A stretch of 64,000 nt of DNA from Beroe ovata (GCA_946803715.1 CAMPET010000253.1:43336-107335), one strand, 5' to 3'. Positions 1 to 12,930 are shown, counted from the stretch's first letter. Notes: generated by a model not told the origin, from the sequence alone. A program made the numbers and translations.

Positions 1-2430
1 CAACGAGGTCTTGGTCTATGTTCTCCGTTTCTTTCTGTAAAGAGTAATGTTGCTGATACTTGACTTGTACACATACTATAAGTATACTGACACCATTATA
101 ATCACAATGCAACATCCCCAATTGCGAACTGCAGCTCCCACCAGGGCCCCGGTAACAAATCACTGATGTCTAACCTCGTATCTCTCTAGCTCGTTCAGGC
201 TGAGCGGCCGTCTGAAGAACTGGACCGAATTACTGAGGTTACTGAGCGCTGCCGATATCCTCCTACTAGTTCGAACCAGGGCAGGGGTCTTCGTACACTG
301 AGTCTCGTGAGTACCACCGTTGTCGACGTTGGTCACATCTGCAAGGGCGAGCAGAAATGAGTACTTTGAAAATATCTGGGAGGGAAACTGGGAGTCGTGC
401 GAAATAAGGGTCTGAGAGCGAGTCTCACGTGACCACTATACGATATTATGGATTGTGAATGAGAGCACCACATGTCATACCATGTTTCTCAGACAAATTA
501 GTAGATGTACCATTAGCCACGTTCCCAATCTTCAGCTTGTGGTGGATAGTCTTCAACTGGATTACCTACAAACAGGATGGGATGCGCCAGGATGATCTTT
601 GTTGCATGATATTTTCAATTCAAAGCCACCTCACAGTGATTGTAAAAGTCCTGGTTTAAACCACGATGGTATTACTAAAGCATTTCACATACCTTGGCAA
701 CGATTTGGAGATAGAAAGCGATCACTAGGATGCCTGGTACGAATATTGGGACTACCATTAGGAAGAAGTGAAGGCAGATCCTCGTCTGAAGAGAAGTCAG
801 TTTCATATAAGACGAGATATCACTTAAATTGGAGTTCCTTATCATCATAAGATTTGTTCTCCGCTTAATCTCTGAAATTGGAGCTTGAAATCATGCCAAA
901 AGTTCATTCCTCCTCGACTCACCCTCTTCAATACATCCTCGCCCTCAACTGACCAGATACACACAGAGACATATCTGTTGTACCGATAGTGTAGTCCGAT
1001 GGTGTACGGAACTAGGGCCAGGAGTAGGAGCAGAGACCATATGACTGCCGCGACGACCTTCACTCTTCGCTTTGTGATGAGATGAGGAGCGCGCAGCGGA
1101 TGGATAACCACAATGTACCTCACCAGTGTCAACATGGTGAGGAACCACAGTGAACTCCTGCCGGGGGAGGGGGGTGAGTGGGAACCACAGTGAACTCCTG
1201 CCGGGGGAGGGGGGTGAGGGGGTGAGAGGGAAATCATCCGGATGAAACATATTGCAGAGGAGTGGGAGATCGGGTTTTATTTCAGGAGATATAGAAGTTT
1301 AGATTTTAAGATAGGGATTCGAGTATCATAGTGGCTATGAGAGGATTGTCGGGGAGATGTGCAATGTGCACGGGCCAATGGCCATGAGATTTAGAAGGGT
1401 AAAAATAGTATCGGAATGAGGGCATATTGGATTGATTCGCTATGAGCACAGCCAGCGAGGATTGGGTGTCGAGTAGTGAAATTAGTCGGAAGAATATTAA
1501 TTGATTTAACCCTGAAGATCGCGATAAATCATTTCAAAAAATCCACCTATATATATTACGTTAGTTAACCGATTGATTTAAGACAAATGCAAGGTTTACT
1601 CGCTATAGATTGCTACACCCTTAACTATCTTGATGCGACAAATCACGCTGACGAGAGCTCCCTCAATTTCACCAGTGGATTATCCTAAAATTTCAAGATT
1701 CGCATCAAGTAGAATGCATAGAGAACGGTTCTATTGCAGGAATATCGATCACAATTTCCTCAGGTTGCATGAGGGGAAGAGCAGACTAGGAGGGGGCATA
1801 AATCTTAAGTGACGGGATTTAACACCCGGTCATACCTGATTGTAAGGTTGAAGATAATGCCGGCAAGGTTACAGAAGATAACGAGGATGATTCTCGACTC
1901 GTTGACACCCGATTCTCTAGCTCCAGAGAAGAGGGTTGCGGCACTGAACAGCAGCACCACACAGTACAACACATCGCTCAGGCTCAGGTTGAAGATAAAG
2001 AGACTGGATGCCAACCGTGCTTTACTACAGTTACGCTTCGTAACGGCGCGCACCGCTAACAGAACTGAGAGGAGAGAGGGGGATCAGGGGTTAGAGCAGC
2101 TGAGGGTTGGAGTTGTATATACTCTAAAAAGGATGATTCTTTTCTTGGTACTGCAGGGTCTCGGTTAGGCACCTATGAGGTTGAAGGAGATCCCGAGTGC
2201 TGAGAAAAGGAGTATGGCGGCTCCAATCGTCTTATCTAGAGCTGGACTGTAGTGGTATTGCCGTGGCGCGAGAGTAGCCGTCTCCTCAGATTCACTGAAA
2301 TAAACACGCGATCCCGTGAATCACAATTGTTAGATAGGTCTGACATCAGACATGTCCTGAGCTAGACATTGGAGAGACGATATTTCGCACATGTTCACCT
2401 CAGAATAGTGAGCACTCCAGTAGGATCCAT
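1..2430 (-). CDS. Class A (rhodopsin-like) GPCR, 3' part beyond window
   Basis: This is a seven-transmembrane receptor of the plasma membrane; the ligand is unknown. Exons in transcription order are 2430-2399, 2294-2173, 2064-1836, 1157-923, 785-693, 556-481, 338-175 and 34-1 (continuing outside). All phases join without a stop. The ATG at 2430 opens a short extracellular N-terminus followed by TM1 (AAILLFSALGISFN). TM2 holds NLSLSD, in place of the usual NLxxAD. TM3 has the expected Cys exactly 25 residues before the Arg of RYIVVIHPL. TM4 has the conserved Trp and Pro. ECL2 has a Cys (VCIW). TM5 has the conserved Pro (VVPIFVPG). A long basic third intracellular loop, about 100 residues, spans the last four exons seen. 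TM6 and TM7 are not in the window. The Asp/Glu of the DRY motif is Val here (VRY). An acceptor-like site (tttccag) lies 11 nt before the ATG. The family call is firm; the subfamily is not resolved. Confidence 0.88.
1141..1220. repeat. 40-bp tandem duplication carrying a splice acceptor
   Basis: Two nearly identical 40-bp units (1141-1180 and 1181-1220) each contain the pyrimidine tract, CAG and first exon bases of the GPCR exon that encodes TM3-TM4. Only the proximal acceptor (exon start at 1157) keeps the frame. The distal one adds 40 nt and shifts it. Confidence 0.85.
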
Positions 2431-2737
2431 TAGGTAGCAGTCTGGAAAGGATATAATTAACCTTAATTAATAGAATTTATCATGTGGCTTATTATCTAAA
2501 GAAACGTCATCCTGTAGGCCACCGTTATAACCCACTAATTACTCATTTTTTCAATAGAATAAACTTAATATACTTGATAATGTATCGAAGTAGTTCTAGT
2601 TATATCCTTCACTGCAAGATTAATGTCACACACACCCACACACAAGCATACACACACATCGTACACCCTGCTGTACAACAGCCAAGGGAACACACATCAT
2701 ACACGGGCTGATCTCGGCTTAGGATGAAGGGAGGTTT

Positions 2738-2859
2738 TCAATTTAATGAGATCATGACCAAGTACTGAAAAGGGAAGAAACTCAGAAAAGTATGGTCAAT
2801 CCCATACTTTTCTGAGTTTCTTCTCTATTCAGTACTTGGTCATGATCTCATTAAATTGA
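2738..2859. repeat. Near-perfect inverted repeat (hairpin), ~58-bp arms
   Basis: The left arm (about 2738-2795) and right arm (about 2802-2859) are near-perfect reverse complements around a spacer of about 6 bp. The arms begin and end with TCAATTTAATGAGATCATGA and its complement. This is a foldback or MITE-like structure with no ORF. Confidence 0.85.
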
Positions 2860-4756
2860 TAATGTATCATTGTATCAAACGCGGAGACTGGTTTATAAGA
2901 AGCTACAAAACCCAGCTCGCAAGCGTTCTGGCTGTCGACGAATCCGACGGGAAGATGACCGATAAACGAATTTAACGAAATCAAGCCTTAATACTACCCC
3001 AAAGAACGATACCGTGTTGACCATATACAGATAAACTATAAGTCACAATCTTATATAGTTACATTGTTACAATCTTATACCATGATATATAGTTTATCTA
3101 CGTGAGGCCGGCACTCAGTATTGAGCAATGGTAAACTCATTCAATCTTTCAACCCTCACTACAACATGTAACAGAAGTAAATAGTTGCAAAGATTCACGA
3201 TCAGTATAATTTCATCTGATACACATTACGCGACACGTTGCAGCTATAATCACTGCGTAATGAGGCCGAATCATCTCTCTGAAGACTATAGTGAGGAATG
3301 AGTACCCCCAAGATGAGAATTGGGAAATAGTGGAAGGAGGGGGAGAATGCGATTGGGAAAAGTTGGTAAGCACCATACCAAGAGGCACGTAGCCAGACAT
3401 TTTTTTCCGGGGGGCCCTCGACGAGCGGAGCAAGGAAGCTACAGCAGGGGTATGGGGGCGCAGCCCCTGGTGGGGGGTTAGGGGGGGGCGAATAAGAGGA
3501 GCAAAATAGTTATTCCAGATATGCAAGGGTGAAAACTGAAGAAAACGCGGCCCCCTGTCTACGTGCCTGCATACAAATCACTACTATATTATAGAACAGC
3601 AAACATAAACGGATGGGTACATAAGATGAGTTCGAGACAGTACAATCTATTTCTAAAACAATAGGCTAGGGGGGCAATAAGTTCTTGAGCTAAAACAAAA
3701 AGGTAGTATATAAAGTATATCATAGTCTATAATGTAGGCTAGCAGTGAAGTATAATGACGATGAGATATAATGATCAAGAGACACTCAGAGTATAAAATA
3801 TAGCTTTATATACGAGGAGTGGGGTTATAATGAGCTCTACAGAAGCTATCTGCAGAAGCTGTCTGCACGATAAGGCAGTTGGTCATGATAGCTGGTAGTC
3901 TAGTCTAGACGGAGATTAAGAAATGTGGCCGTTGTACCTAAATAGTTAACAAGTACAAGGGGCTTACTGGCTATTCGCATAGAACTTGTGCTTGGAGAAG
4001 GTGTTGCTCTGAGTAACATAAACAAAGTAGTGAAGTATAGGATGGAGTGTCTCGAACTATTTTCCATTCCCATGTGTCTAATTGTTGTGAAGTAAGTCAT
4101 AGGAACAGCACCTATATATTGCGGCTAACGAGGTACGGAAAGGTGCGGTTACAAAACACACTCAGGGTGTGTATCACGCCACCACTCCACCGCTCTTTTG
4201 GTAATATTGATGCTGGAGAGATGAAGCACCGGGCCGGTGCCACCGGCGAATATGAAGGGCCGGTGAAAGTAAGAGCGGAAATTGTAATGAGTGTACATCT
4301 GTACACTCAATTCCAGTTCAAATTATAGACAAAATGGAACCTACTAATAATAATATACAGATTAACTTTCTCAATTTATAAATATCCAAGTTGTTGCAGT
4401 ATCAAGTCTTCTAAAAATAGAATTTAATAAATTAGAACGTGTAATTTGTTAGTTATCATCTGCAGATGAATATTATATCATACTAGCCCGTGCCGACGTA
4501 AGGTCCCGCAGCTACTGGAATTACAAGCCCGCGTCTGACTCCACCAATTACAAGGTCAATTAATGAGGGGGAACAGACATAGGAGACAATATTACATTTG
4601 GTAAGTACTCACCGTGTTTAATAGTCATGATCATCATGGACAACATGGACAGCATGGGTAGGCTGGGCATATTGAATAATATTCATGTTGCTAGGTGGAA
4701 ACTGTAGTACCGACGCCTGTTTTGAGGGACTCGTGCAGGAAACAGGAATACTGATG

Positions 4757-5040
4757 GGAACACAGACACACAAACACAGGCACAAACAAACGTCACACAC
4801 AGACACAAACAAAAACACACGTTACATACAGACACACGTTACATACAGACGCTCAAACACAGGCACAAAAAAACGTCACATACAGACACAAACAAAAACA
4901 CACGTTACATACAGACGCTCAAACACAGGCTCAAACAAACGTCACATACAGACACAAACAAAAACACACGTTACATACAGCCACAAACAAAAACACGCGT
5001 TACATACAGACGCACGTTACACACAAACACACAAACAGTG
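4757..5040. repeat. Minisatellite, ACACAAACAAAAACACACGTTACATACAG-type units
   Basis: Imperfect tandem units of about 30-60 bp are built from CAGACACAAACAAAAACACA and CGTTACATACAGACGCT. The open frame running through them is a product of the repeat and is not called as a gene. Confidence 0.85.
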
Positions 5041-5228
5041 TATGTTCTATAGTTTGTGTGCGCAAAGCCTCTTTATTGCAATTACAAAAACACATGTCAA
5101 GTGTCACTGTCAACACTCAACGGCAATTAAGGTACTGTTATCTAGGGAAAATTATGCATCTTAATTGATTTGTTACTTTAGGGAATGTACAAAATGGTAA
5201 ATGCACTCTTGAGTCATACTCGTGATAC

Positions 5229-5458
5229 ATACTTAGATACTAGATAGTAGCCTAGATACTTTCTAGTACTAGATACTAGATAGTAGATAATACCCTAGAT
5301 AGTACCCTTGACACTTGATAGAACCCTAGATAGCAACCTAGATAGTACCCTAGACACTTGATAGGACCCTAGAAAGCAACCTAGATAGTACCCTAGACAC
5401 TTGATAGGACCCTAGATAGCAACCTAGATAGTACCCTAGATAGTACCCTAGATATTAC
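5229..5458. repeat. Minisatellite, CCTAGATAGTACCCTAGACACTTGATAG units
   Basis: Tandem, imperfect units are built from CCCTAGATAGTA and CCCTAGACACTTGATAGGA. No coding potential is seen. Confidence 0.85.
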
Positions 5459-6958
5459 TCTTGTGTTGCAATGGGTGAGAACTAGGGCAATCCGCAATGG
5501 GCATACATAATACTGGAAATAATTATGTGAGGTCGCCATTATATGACCTCGACACCTGTTACGGTGTTACGAATCCCTATGCTGCATACAACTCATATTA
5601 TGAAGATTTATCACACCGAACGGCCAAGTCACACCATATCACACATAACTATGAAATGTGATCACGCATGATATTATGAGTGATCCACAGCTGAAATGAT
5701 GTTGTGTTCCCCTAGAATCACATAACAATTCAACGAAGAGTACAATGCAATCGTTTAGTGTAAAATTTATAAATACGAATATATCCGCCACTCCGCCAGC
5801 TCGAGCTGTATATATCTCGGATCCGTTATCAAGTACCACGAATGAGAAACCATTGAGATCAGATCTCACGGTATCTCACAAAATGTCTCCCATGACACTC
5901 TGTACCACACACGATTGGGGAATATCGTTATATTGGGGAATATTACGGAGATAAAGGTATGCAAGATTCCATCCCAGTCCAACATAATCAACTGTAGGTA
6001 CTGAATACTAATCGTATGAGAGCGATAAACTAGACGAAGAATCGAAAATCATCGGAGGTCTTAGATCGACTTGATTCCCCAAATTCGTTATAAACTGGGA
6101 CGATTTCAGGACATCTCAACGTCACTTGAAATTTTGATGAGCCCTCAAATTCTGCTGTGCGAAATCGTGACGCACGACTTCAACATCGAACATTGAAGAC
6201 ACAAGCCCCCCATCTTTCCCACAAGAAGTATGTCCGAGATTTATAACTCGTAGAGGAACTTATGACGCATTTGCACGTGATCGGAGAGGTAACGTGGGAC
6301 TTGGGTACAACAAGTTGAGAGTCAGAGAGAGAGAGAGAGTCGCATAAATGCATTATAATTTACTACCTGCGCCTGGTGAGCGAGCGAGGGAGAGAGTACT
6401 TTATGAAGGAGCAGGGGAGGCGCTTAATTTATCGTGTTTCGACGAATTGTCATTAATCGCTGGACTGTTCTGAAGTATGCTGCACTCCATATTTTCAAGC
6501 GAATATCGACCTATACGAACGATAGAGTTTTCTAGTGAAAATGGTCGAGCTTAAAATCACGGTAGTTCACAAAAAGCTCGTTTAACAAGCGTTATGACAC
6601 TTCACAATCGGAATTTCATTCTACTCCAAAAGCAGGATAAGCGATAGAGAAAAAAGAGAACAAAGGGGTTCCCTAATCCCCTACGATGTACACAAGTCAC
6701 ATGATATACGTCCCTGACAAAATGTAACAGTATGGTGGTAATTGACTCTAAGTTAATGCTCATAACATCGCTGCCTGCATCATTAATAGCCCGATCAGCC
6801 CTATACAATATATCGATTACTCACGTGTACCACCCGATATTGTCGGCTGAAGTTTCACTACTTAAACAGGGACGTGTAATGACCTGATAACTCGCTTATA
6901 ATGACACTATCTATCTTCTGGCAGTTATTGTGAGAGGCGGTATAATGTGGTACAAGCT

Positions 6959-7095
6959 ACTTACGGTCAAGATTGCTTACGATCAAGATTACTTACGATC
7001 AAGATTACTTACGGTCTAGATTACTTACGATCTAGATTACTAACGATCAAGATTACTTACGGTCTAGATTACTTACGATCAAGATTAATTACGAT
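6959..7095. repeat. Tandem repeat, TTACTTACGATCAAGA units
   Basis: About seven imperfect copies of a 16-18 bp unit (TTACTTACGATCAAGA or TTACGGTCTAGA) run head to tail. Confidence 0.85.
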
Positions 7096-8235
7096 CATTA
7101 TTATTTCTGTTCACGAAAGGTAACTATAAATTTTTCATCATCTGAATCAACTTTTAAACTTGATAGAGGTTTAACTTATAACAATAACACTTGCTGTTAG
7201 TAAACACCTAAGATCAAACTCTTACCTTTCTGAGATTTAGCCGGATTGTAACCAATAAATTGTTGAATATCGCCTTCGTCACGTGACCAATGCATATGAC
7301 AAGAATACTGCCAGCATCATATGCCAGCACCACGTGTGTTTGCCATGTGTTCCAACAGTCGCAGTACTCCAATTTCTCATATTGCCTGGATTTATGACGT
7401 GATTACAAAACAATCAGAAATCACACACTAATTGATAATTGCAACAATAATAGGGATTATCATAGCCACTTAACCGCAGGAATAGCCACCGATTTCCACC
7501 ATAATTAGTTGACCATGATAATAATATAATGAGTAATGACCCGTGATAATCGTATCCCGTTGGCGAAACAACATTAAATTGAAAATAGTTGGGAGTTATG
7601 CCGCCGTTTGCCTACCCCCTGATGAAGACAAATCGTCAGTATAACTCACGAAGAACCAAAATTTAGAATTTTTAGTTCAAAGAAACGCTCTCATGAATGG
7701 GTGAGACTGAGAGATAGAGGAATGATTTATTCAACAGAGACGGCCAAAAATGAGCTATTCAACTCGTTTCGCTCGGTGAATAAACCATTTTATCCACATC
7801 GCTCTGCTCGGTAGATAAAATGAGTTATACCACTGTCGTGGTGTAACATTTGTTCTCTCACTGTAGCCAGTGGTATAACTGCCTATTATATAATGCCTAT
7901 TGTCTAATTCTGAAGCAATTGTCGCAAAGTTGATCACCAATTAAATTCAAAAACAGTACCGAAGATGGAGTATGTCATTGTCACACTGAAACGTCCTTGA
8001 TGGCTGTATAATTTTGTTGCATCTTCATGCGTTATCAGAGATCCAGAATTTTACACTGCGGTCAATCATACACTACCTCAATCTACATCATAGGATACCG
8101 CATTGTTGGTCTTATATTATTTTCAATTTGGTAGGTATCATATTATTCTCAATTTTCAGCGTTCCGCAAGCTGCACCTAATTCATAAAAATCTTGCAACT
8201 TCCGAAATGTTGACTTTACTTAGGCTTAGTTGAGG

Positions 8236-9150
8236 CTTAGGCTTTGACCGGTGTACTCTTTGGTTTTGGGTCTATTCTGCACACTAGAAGATACTTAGTT
8301 TTTTGTCAACGGTTATGCTACACAAATAAATGGAAGTCAAACAACTGGTCAAATACAATCATCTCTCAGTGCTGATTTTATAAAAATGGTCTATTTGTTT
8401 CCAAATGCTCCTTCATAAAATGCATGTTTTGAGTGTTCATTGCGTCAAGTCAACTAACGCGGCTCAAGCGCAGCTCAAGCCGAGATGCACGTGCAAGTTT
8501 TGAGAGAAAGTGACCGTTGCTATGGTAACACAGTAGAAGCGAACAGCTACAGCTCATTTCTGAAGATCATGCTTCGATAACGCTGTCCTCTTTGTTGATA
8601 GGAATTCAGTATTGGTGATTTTGCTTTAGGTTTAGGCTTTGGGTGTACTGTACTTTTTGGTTTTTGGTCTATTATCATAGAAATACGCTAAAATACTTAG
8701 TTATGCAACACAAATAAGCAGAAGTCAAACAACTGGTAAAATTACTCCAGTAGTTGCACGTGCAAAAAGTAGAAGCCTGTAGGCTAATTTCTCATGGTGC
8801 TGTTTCGATTACGTTGGTCTCTCTGTTGATAGGAGAGACTGGATGACGTTTTGCTGTTATCGTTTTGGAATCGGAAATGATGAATTAAGTTGCATTCAGC
8901 ATCTTTCATAGCAAGTTAGTCGTTCCATTATCTGATGCATTGATGTTTATCGTGACTACTTGAGTACTTGACGGGCTCCCTTATAATTTGGCATTCTCTC
9001 TTTTATTATGGACTCTGTGAGTCACGGCGTGCGTGTTGCTATGGTAAAAGGAAGTGTAGCGGGAAGGTTGCACGTGCAAGAAGTAGTAGCCTGTAGGCTC
9101 ATTTCCTGTGATGCTGTTTTGATTACGTTGCTCTCTCTGTTGATATGGAA
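8236..9150. repeat. Diverged ~300-400-bp repeats upstream of arylsulfatase 1
   Basis: The segment from about 8236 (TAGGCTTTG...GGTGTACTCTTTGG, then GAAGTCAAACAACTGG) recurs from about 8633. The segment with GCACGTGCAA, GTAGAAGCCTGTAGGCT and CTCTCTGTTGATA recurs near 8755 and 9070, with a weaker copy near 8525. These are tandem-derived copies ending about 300 bp before the arylsulfatase 1 start. Whether they regulate it is unknown. Confidence 0.7.
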
Positions 9151-9448
9151 GGCAAGAGTTGCACGTGCAGCTTGATTGTTGATCATGATGCGCGCGAAAT
9201 GACGGTCAGATATAAATTGTTTTTAAGTCATCGTATCTACACACTGGAAGACACAATTTCTTGCTTCCTTTCTGCATCCCCTATAATTAAACCTATGCAA
9301 ATACGTTATCCAGTGTTCAATTCAGATTGTGGTTCTACTGGGCACCCCGCACACTTTTGGTTTTCACTGGGTAGTGGGTAGGAACAATTTTGGTTTGTAC
9401 ACTTATAGGGCAGACTTTTTATCAGCTGACTAACGACTATCCTAGAAT

Positions 9449-11217
9449 ATGAAAACAATGGGGGATATCATCACGTTTATAGTGATCTCAATTGTCATGG
9501 TGAGTGCAGAAAAACAGCCGAACATCATCTTCATCTTAGCTGATGATCTGGGCAATGCTGGTGTCGGATTTACAGGAGTCAGTGCTGTCAAGACACCTAA
9601 CCTAGACAAGTTGGCGAATGAAGGTAGGTACCAAACTTACATACAACTGTCTCTTTTCCTCCTTCCGTCTTCAGACTATGATATTCATCGTCTTTTTCAG
9701 GGGTAAGATTAACACAACACTATAGTCAACCAGTCTGCACACCAACACGGGCATCCATCATGACTGGACGACACCCTATCCACACTGGTCTCCAGCACTA
9801 TGTCATCAGACCAGGACAACCCTTCGGTCTTCCCCTTGATGAAGTAATCCTTCCCCAGATTATGAAGGAGTACAACTACTCCACCCACATGGTGGGAAAG
9901 TGGCATCTTGGGTCCCACAAGTGGGCGTACACACCAGTGTATAGGGGCTTTGATGATTTCCTAGGAATGTATGTGGGAGGTGAAGACTACTGGACTCACT
10001 ACAGGAACGGTGGTTTTGATTTGAGAAGTGATAGGTTCAATGAGGCCGGCGAGTTTGAACAAGAGCTAAGGCGGGATCTGGATGGAGAATATAGCCCCGA
10101 GTATTATTCTAGGCGCACAATTGACCTGATAAATGAGCACAAGTCAAAAGACAACCCGTTCTTCATATATCTTCCTTACCAGAGTACCCACTACCCTTTC
10201 CAAGTGCCTCAGCACTACATAGACAAGTACTCATCACACTTTAGATACAGAGCGGAGCAGGTTTTTGCTGGAATGGTCAGCGCAATGGATGAGGGCATAG
10301 GTAACATCACTTCAGCAGTTATCGATTCCGGAATAGCAGATAACACAATAATCATCTTTACGACTGATAATGGTGGCGAGTTGCGTGATGTAGATGACCC
10401 TGAGCAATCTGGGTCCTCTAACTATCCGTTCAGAGGTGGTAAAAATTCGTTCTATGAGGGTGGTATCAGGACACCTACCCTGGTGTGGGCTCCAGGCAAG
10501 GTCGCGCCACGCGGTGAAGTGAGTGCCATGTTCCATGTTACAGACTGGTTTCCTACTATCTGGTCTCTAGCTAGTCTTGGGGGGAAGCTGGAACCAAATA
10601 GACCAATCAGCACCAAGCCTCTAGACGGGGTGGACCAATGGGATGTAATAACCGGGCAACAACCTCCTAAGAGAGAGGAGTTTCTCATCAACATAGACCC
10701 CTTACCAAATCCAAATCCGATTGGAGAAATGCCGTCACGCATAAATCCTAAAGCAGCTCTCAGATGGAAGAACTGGAAATTGATCATTGGAGGAGGCGGA
10801 CCGTCATTTTTCTGGTCTCCATTACCAAGACCAGTATCTCTTGAAAACCTCGATGCAGGAATCACCAACAGTTACAACTTTACCAGTGATACACAAGAAA
10901 CTGCATGTATCTATTGCAAGTACTACACAAACTACATTGAATTGTTTGACATTGAGAAGGACCCATCTGAGGTTTGGAATGTTTACCAACAATTCCCCGA
11001 GGTTGTCAAACTAATGCGGATCAAACTGGACGGCTACAACCTGACGGCAGTTACTCCTATCAATAAACCTTATGATCCTGCATCTAATCCGAAATATTTC
11101 AACAACACCTGGATGCCGTGGATGGAAGAAACACTTGATCAACAAAACTCAGTCGAAAATAAGATCACTGATATTGAAGATAATTTCAGTATTCCGAGAC
11201 TGGATATTGAATATTGA
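9449..11217 (+). CDS. Arylsulfatase (ARSB/I/J type), copy 1
   Basis: A secreted or lysosomal sulfate-ester hydrolase of the alkaline-phosphatase fold. Exons are 9449-9623 and 9701-11217, with a 77-nt GT-AG intron in phase 1, giving 563 aa. The N-terminus is a hydrophobic signal peptide followed by [14 protein letters not shown], which supplies the metal-binding DD. The sulfatase signature [12 protein letters not shown] follows just after the intron; its Cys is the residue converted to formylglycine in this family. HMVGKWHLG and FTTDNGG supply further metal and substrate residues. [13 protein letters not shown] and the PLDEVILPQ region resemble arylsulfatases B, I and J. There are several N-x-S/T sites. 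The start is chosen because it gives the signal peptide and lies 3 nt after an acceptor-like cctag. Copy 2 (15725-17460) is about 90% identical, including the intron. The substrate cannot be told. Confidence 0.93.
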
Positions 11218-12007
11218 TCCAATTTGAAACTATAACTATTATCATGTGTGTATCAAGCATTCACGATACACACATGCACCCCTTTTTTCTTTAAGTATCA
11301 GGAATGTCTAGTGCCCTTCTAATTCACTTATAGTTATAATGAAACTATCACGCTTTTGCCTATTGTGAAGGGTGGAGATAAGAGTGCCCATCATAGTTAT
11401 TAAATTAGTTAGTTATAGTATTATCAAGAGTGAACTAGGGTGTTCATCTTTTTCGCAGGAGCTTAGTAACTCCTACTGGATCAGGTCGATTGGGTCTGAT
11501 GTCACGCGCATTATACTTATAGTCATATATTTCCCATACCTAGTAAATGCACTTGACATGAAAAAACCATTATTTGTTCACCATAGTATCAAGGTATAGG
11601 GTACAGTATCCAAAGTCTTATCTATAGAGGTGTATGGGTATACTGCAAACATAGCAAAATACTGGATAACAAATTTTTCATGACCGCAAATTCTAAGATT
11701 CTTCCCATGAAGGCGACTTCAGACCATTCACCTTGAAACTCGTTTCATAGCTAAATCTTGGAGACTAGAAGCAACATGATGAAATTTGACACGATTTGAT
11801 GGAAAGTCTTTGAGATAGAGACGTTCAAAGTACCAAAAAATAGCATCGCAAAATACAAAATTTTGGTGGTTTCGAGCGATTTTGGTGACGTCATCACAGC
11901 ACCAAAATATGCTCGAACTAGCTTCCTGTATAGCCTACTGGCTACTACACTTTTTCTATCTTATTACAACATACCTTGTCTCAATATTATATACCTACCG
12001 AGTATCA

Positions 12008-12145
12008 AGACGAAAAAAGTGTGAGATAATACAAAAAAGGGATAATAATGATACGGAAAAGTGTGAGATAAAACGGAAAAACAGTGAGATAATACGAAAA
12101 AAGTGCAAAATAATACGGAAAAAGTATGAAATAATACGAAAATAA
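12008..12145. repeat. Tandem repeat, GTGAGATAATACGAAAAA units
   Basis: About seven imperfect 18-20 bp copies of GTGAGATAATACGGAAAAA. The open frame across them is repeat-derived. Confidence 0.85.
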
Positions 12146-12639
12146 TGGGACAGAGTGTAAATTTAGAGTGTAAATGGGTGTGAGATAGAACAAGTCTGAT
12201 CGATGTGATTTGGGTTATATCGCCCTGAATAGTAACACTTCACTACTCACCTAAGTATCCCAACATGTGTCTCCGTGTTTTCTCGTGAGAATTACGTATT
12301 CCGTGTGGGCTGCTCATCGATGATAGTCCCGTCTTTGCGACGCCGCGTTACAATTAGGCCTAGCAACGCCAGCTTTAATCCATGAATGAGTCTGTGATAC
12401 CGACTGGTATCTGGGTATCATGTCAGGAGGAGACATGGAGTCCATTCTGAGATAACATTGCAATTGCATGTGAGACGCTGTTAATTAATTTGTAATATAC
12501 TAGATCACAAAATCAATAGACTTAGAGAATGGTTTACTTTTGGGGAAGGGTCACTCATGATTTCATAACCACGAGTTAAATTTAATAATGCATCTTCCAA
12601 TGTAAAGAACTCTTTAGAATACAATTGGACAAATGACAA

Positions 12640-12930
12640 TGAAATTGAACGATTAGGTTGAGGGGTCACCCGGAATTTTACCTTTAAAAATAAAATTCGA
12701 CCCTTCTGACCCACACGTGGATCACAGAGTTCACCTATGGTGGCCCTTCTGTTCCACCAGGAGGGTCATTAAAATTCGACTTGACCTCAGAGAAGCGCAA
12801 CGTGGATACTGGATCAGGAGGGTCACCTATAAGGTGAACTCAGTGATCCAGCATGTGTTTGGTTCAGAAGAGTGAAATCATATTTTTCAGAGATGAAATT
12901 ATTTGCGACCCTCCTGATCCACCAAAGATA
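12640..12930. mobile_element. Foldback (MITE-like) element, copy 1 of GATCAGGAGGGTC family
   Basis: An imperfect inverted-repeat element made of alternating GATCAGGAGGGTCA / TGACCCTTCTGATC motifs, CCACACGTGGATCACAG and AAGCGCAACGTGG. The ends carry AAAATAAAATTCGACCC on one side and TTTTTCAGAGATGAAATT on the other. A second, clearer copy is at 53219-53545. It has no ORF, so it would be non-autonomous. Confidence 0.7.

Larger units (their letters stand above)
2431..9448. other. 7 kb gene-free intergenic region
   Basis: I see no supported coding exon on either strand. The longer open frames here have no recognisable domain and no exon-like boundaries. The region holds a CA-rich stretch (2626-2659), a hairpin (2738-2859), a small inverted pair (about 3028-3039 with 3088-3099), three minisatellites and a set of diverged ~400-bp repeats upstream of arylsulfatase 1. 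These are listed separately. Confidence 0.6.

Noticed and set aside
845-1250. Two overlapping minus-strand ORFs of 130 and 101 aa
   Set aside because: The first contains the real GPCR TM3-TM4 exon (923-1157), but its start lies in the duplicated intronic acceptor. The second is the frame-shifted reading through the distal acceptor.
3212-3526. 104-aa minus-strand ORF, Pro/Arg-rich
   Set aside because: Composition comes from G-runs on the + strand; no domain and no splice-consistent partner exons.
4685-5164. 159-aa plus-strand ORF, Thr/His-rich
   Set aside because: It is a translation of the 4757-5040 minisatellite.
5229-5458. Possible CRISPR-like array
   Set aside because: Units are contiguous minisatellite repeats without unique spacers, and the genome is eukaryotic.
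5639-5869. 76-aa minus-strand ORF with an exon-like stretch (FSFVVLDNGSEIYTARAGG)
   Set aside because: No supporting neighbours, no clear acceptor and donor, and no recognised family. Left as noise.
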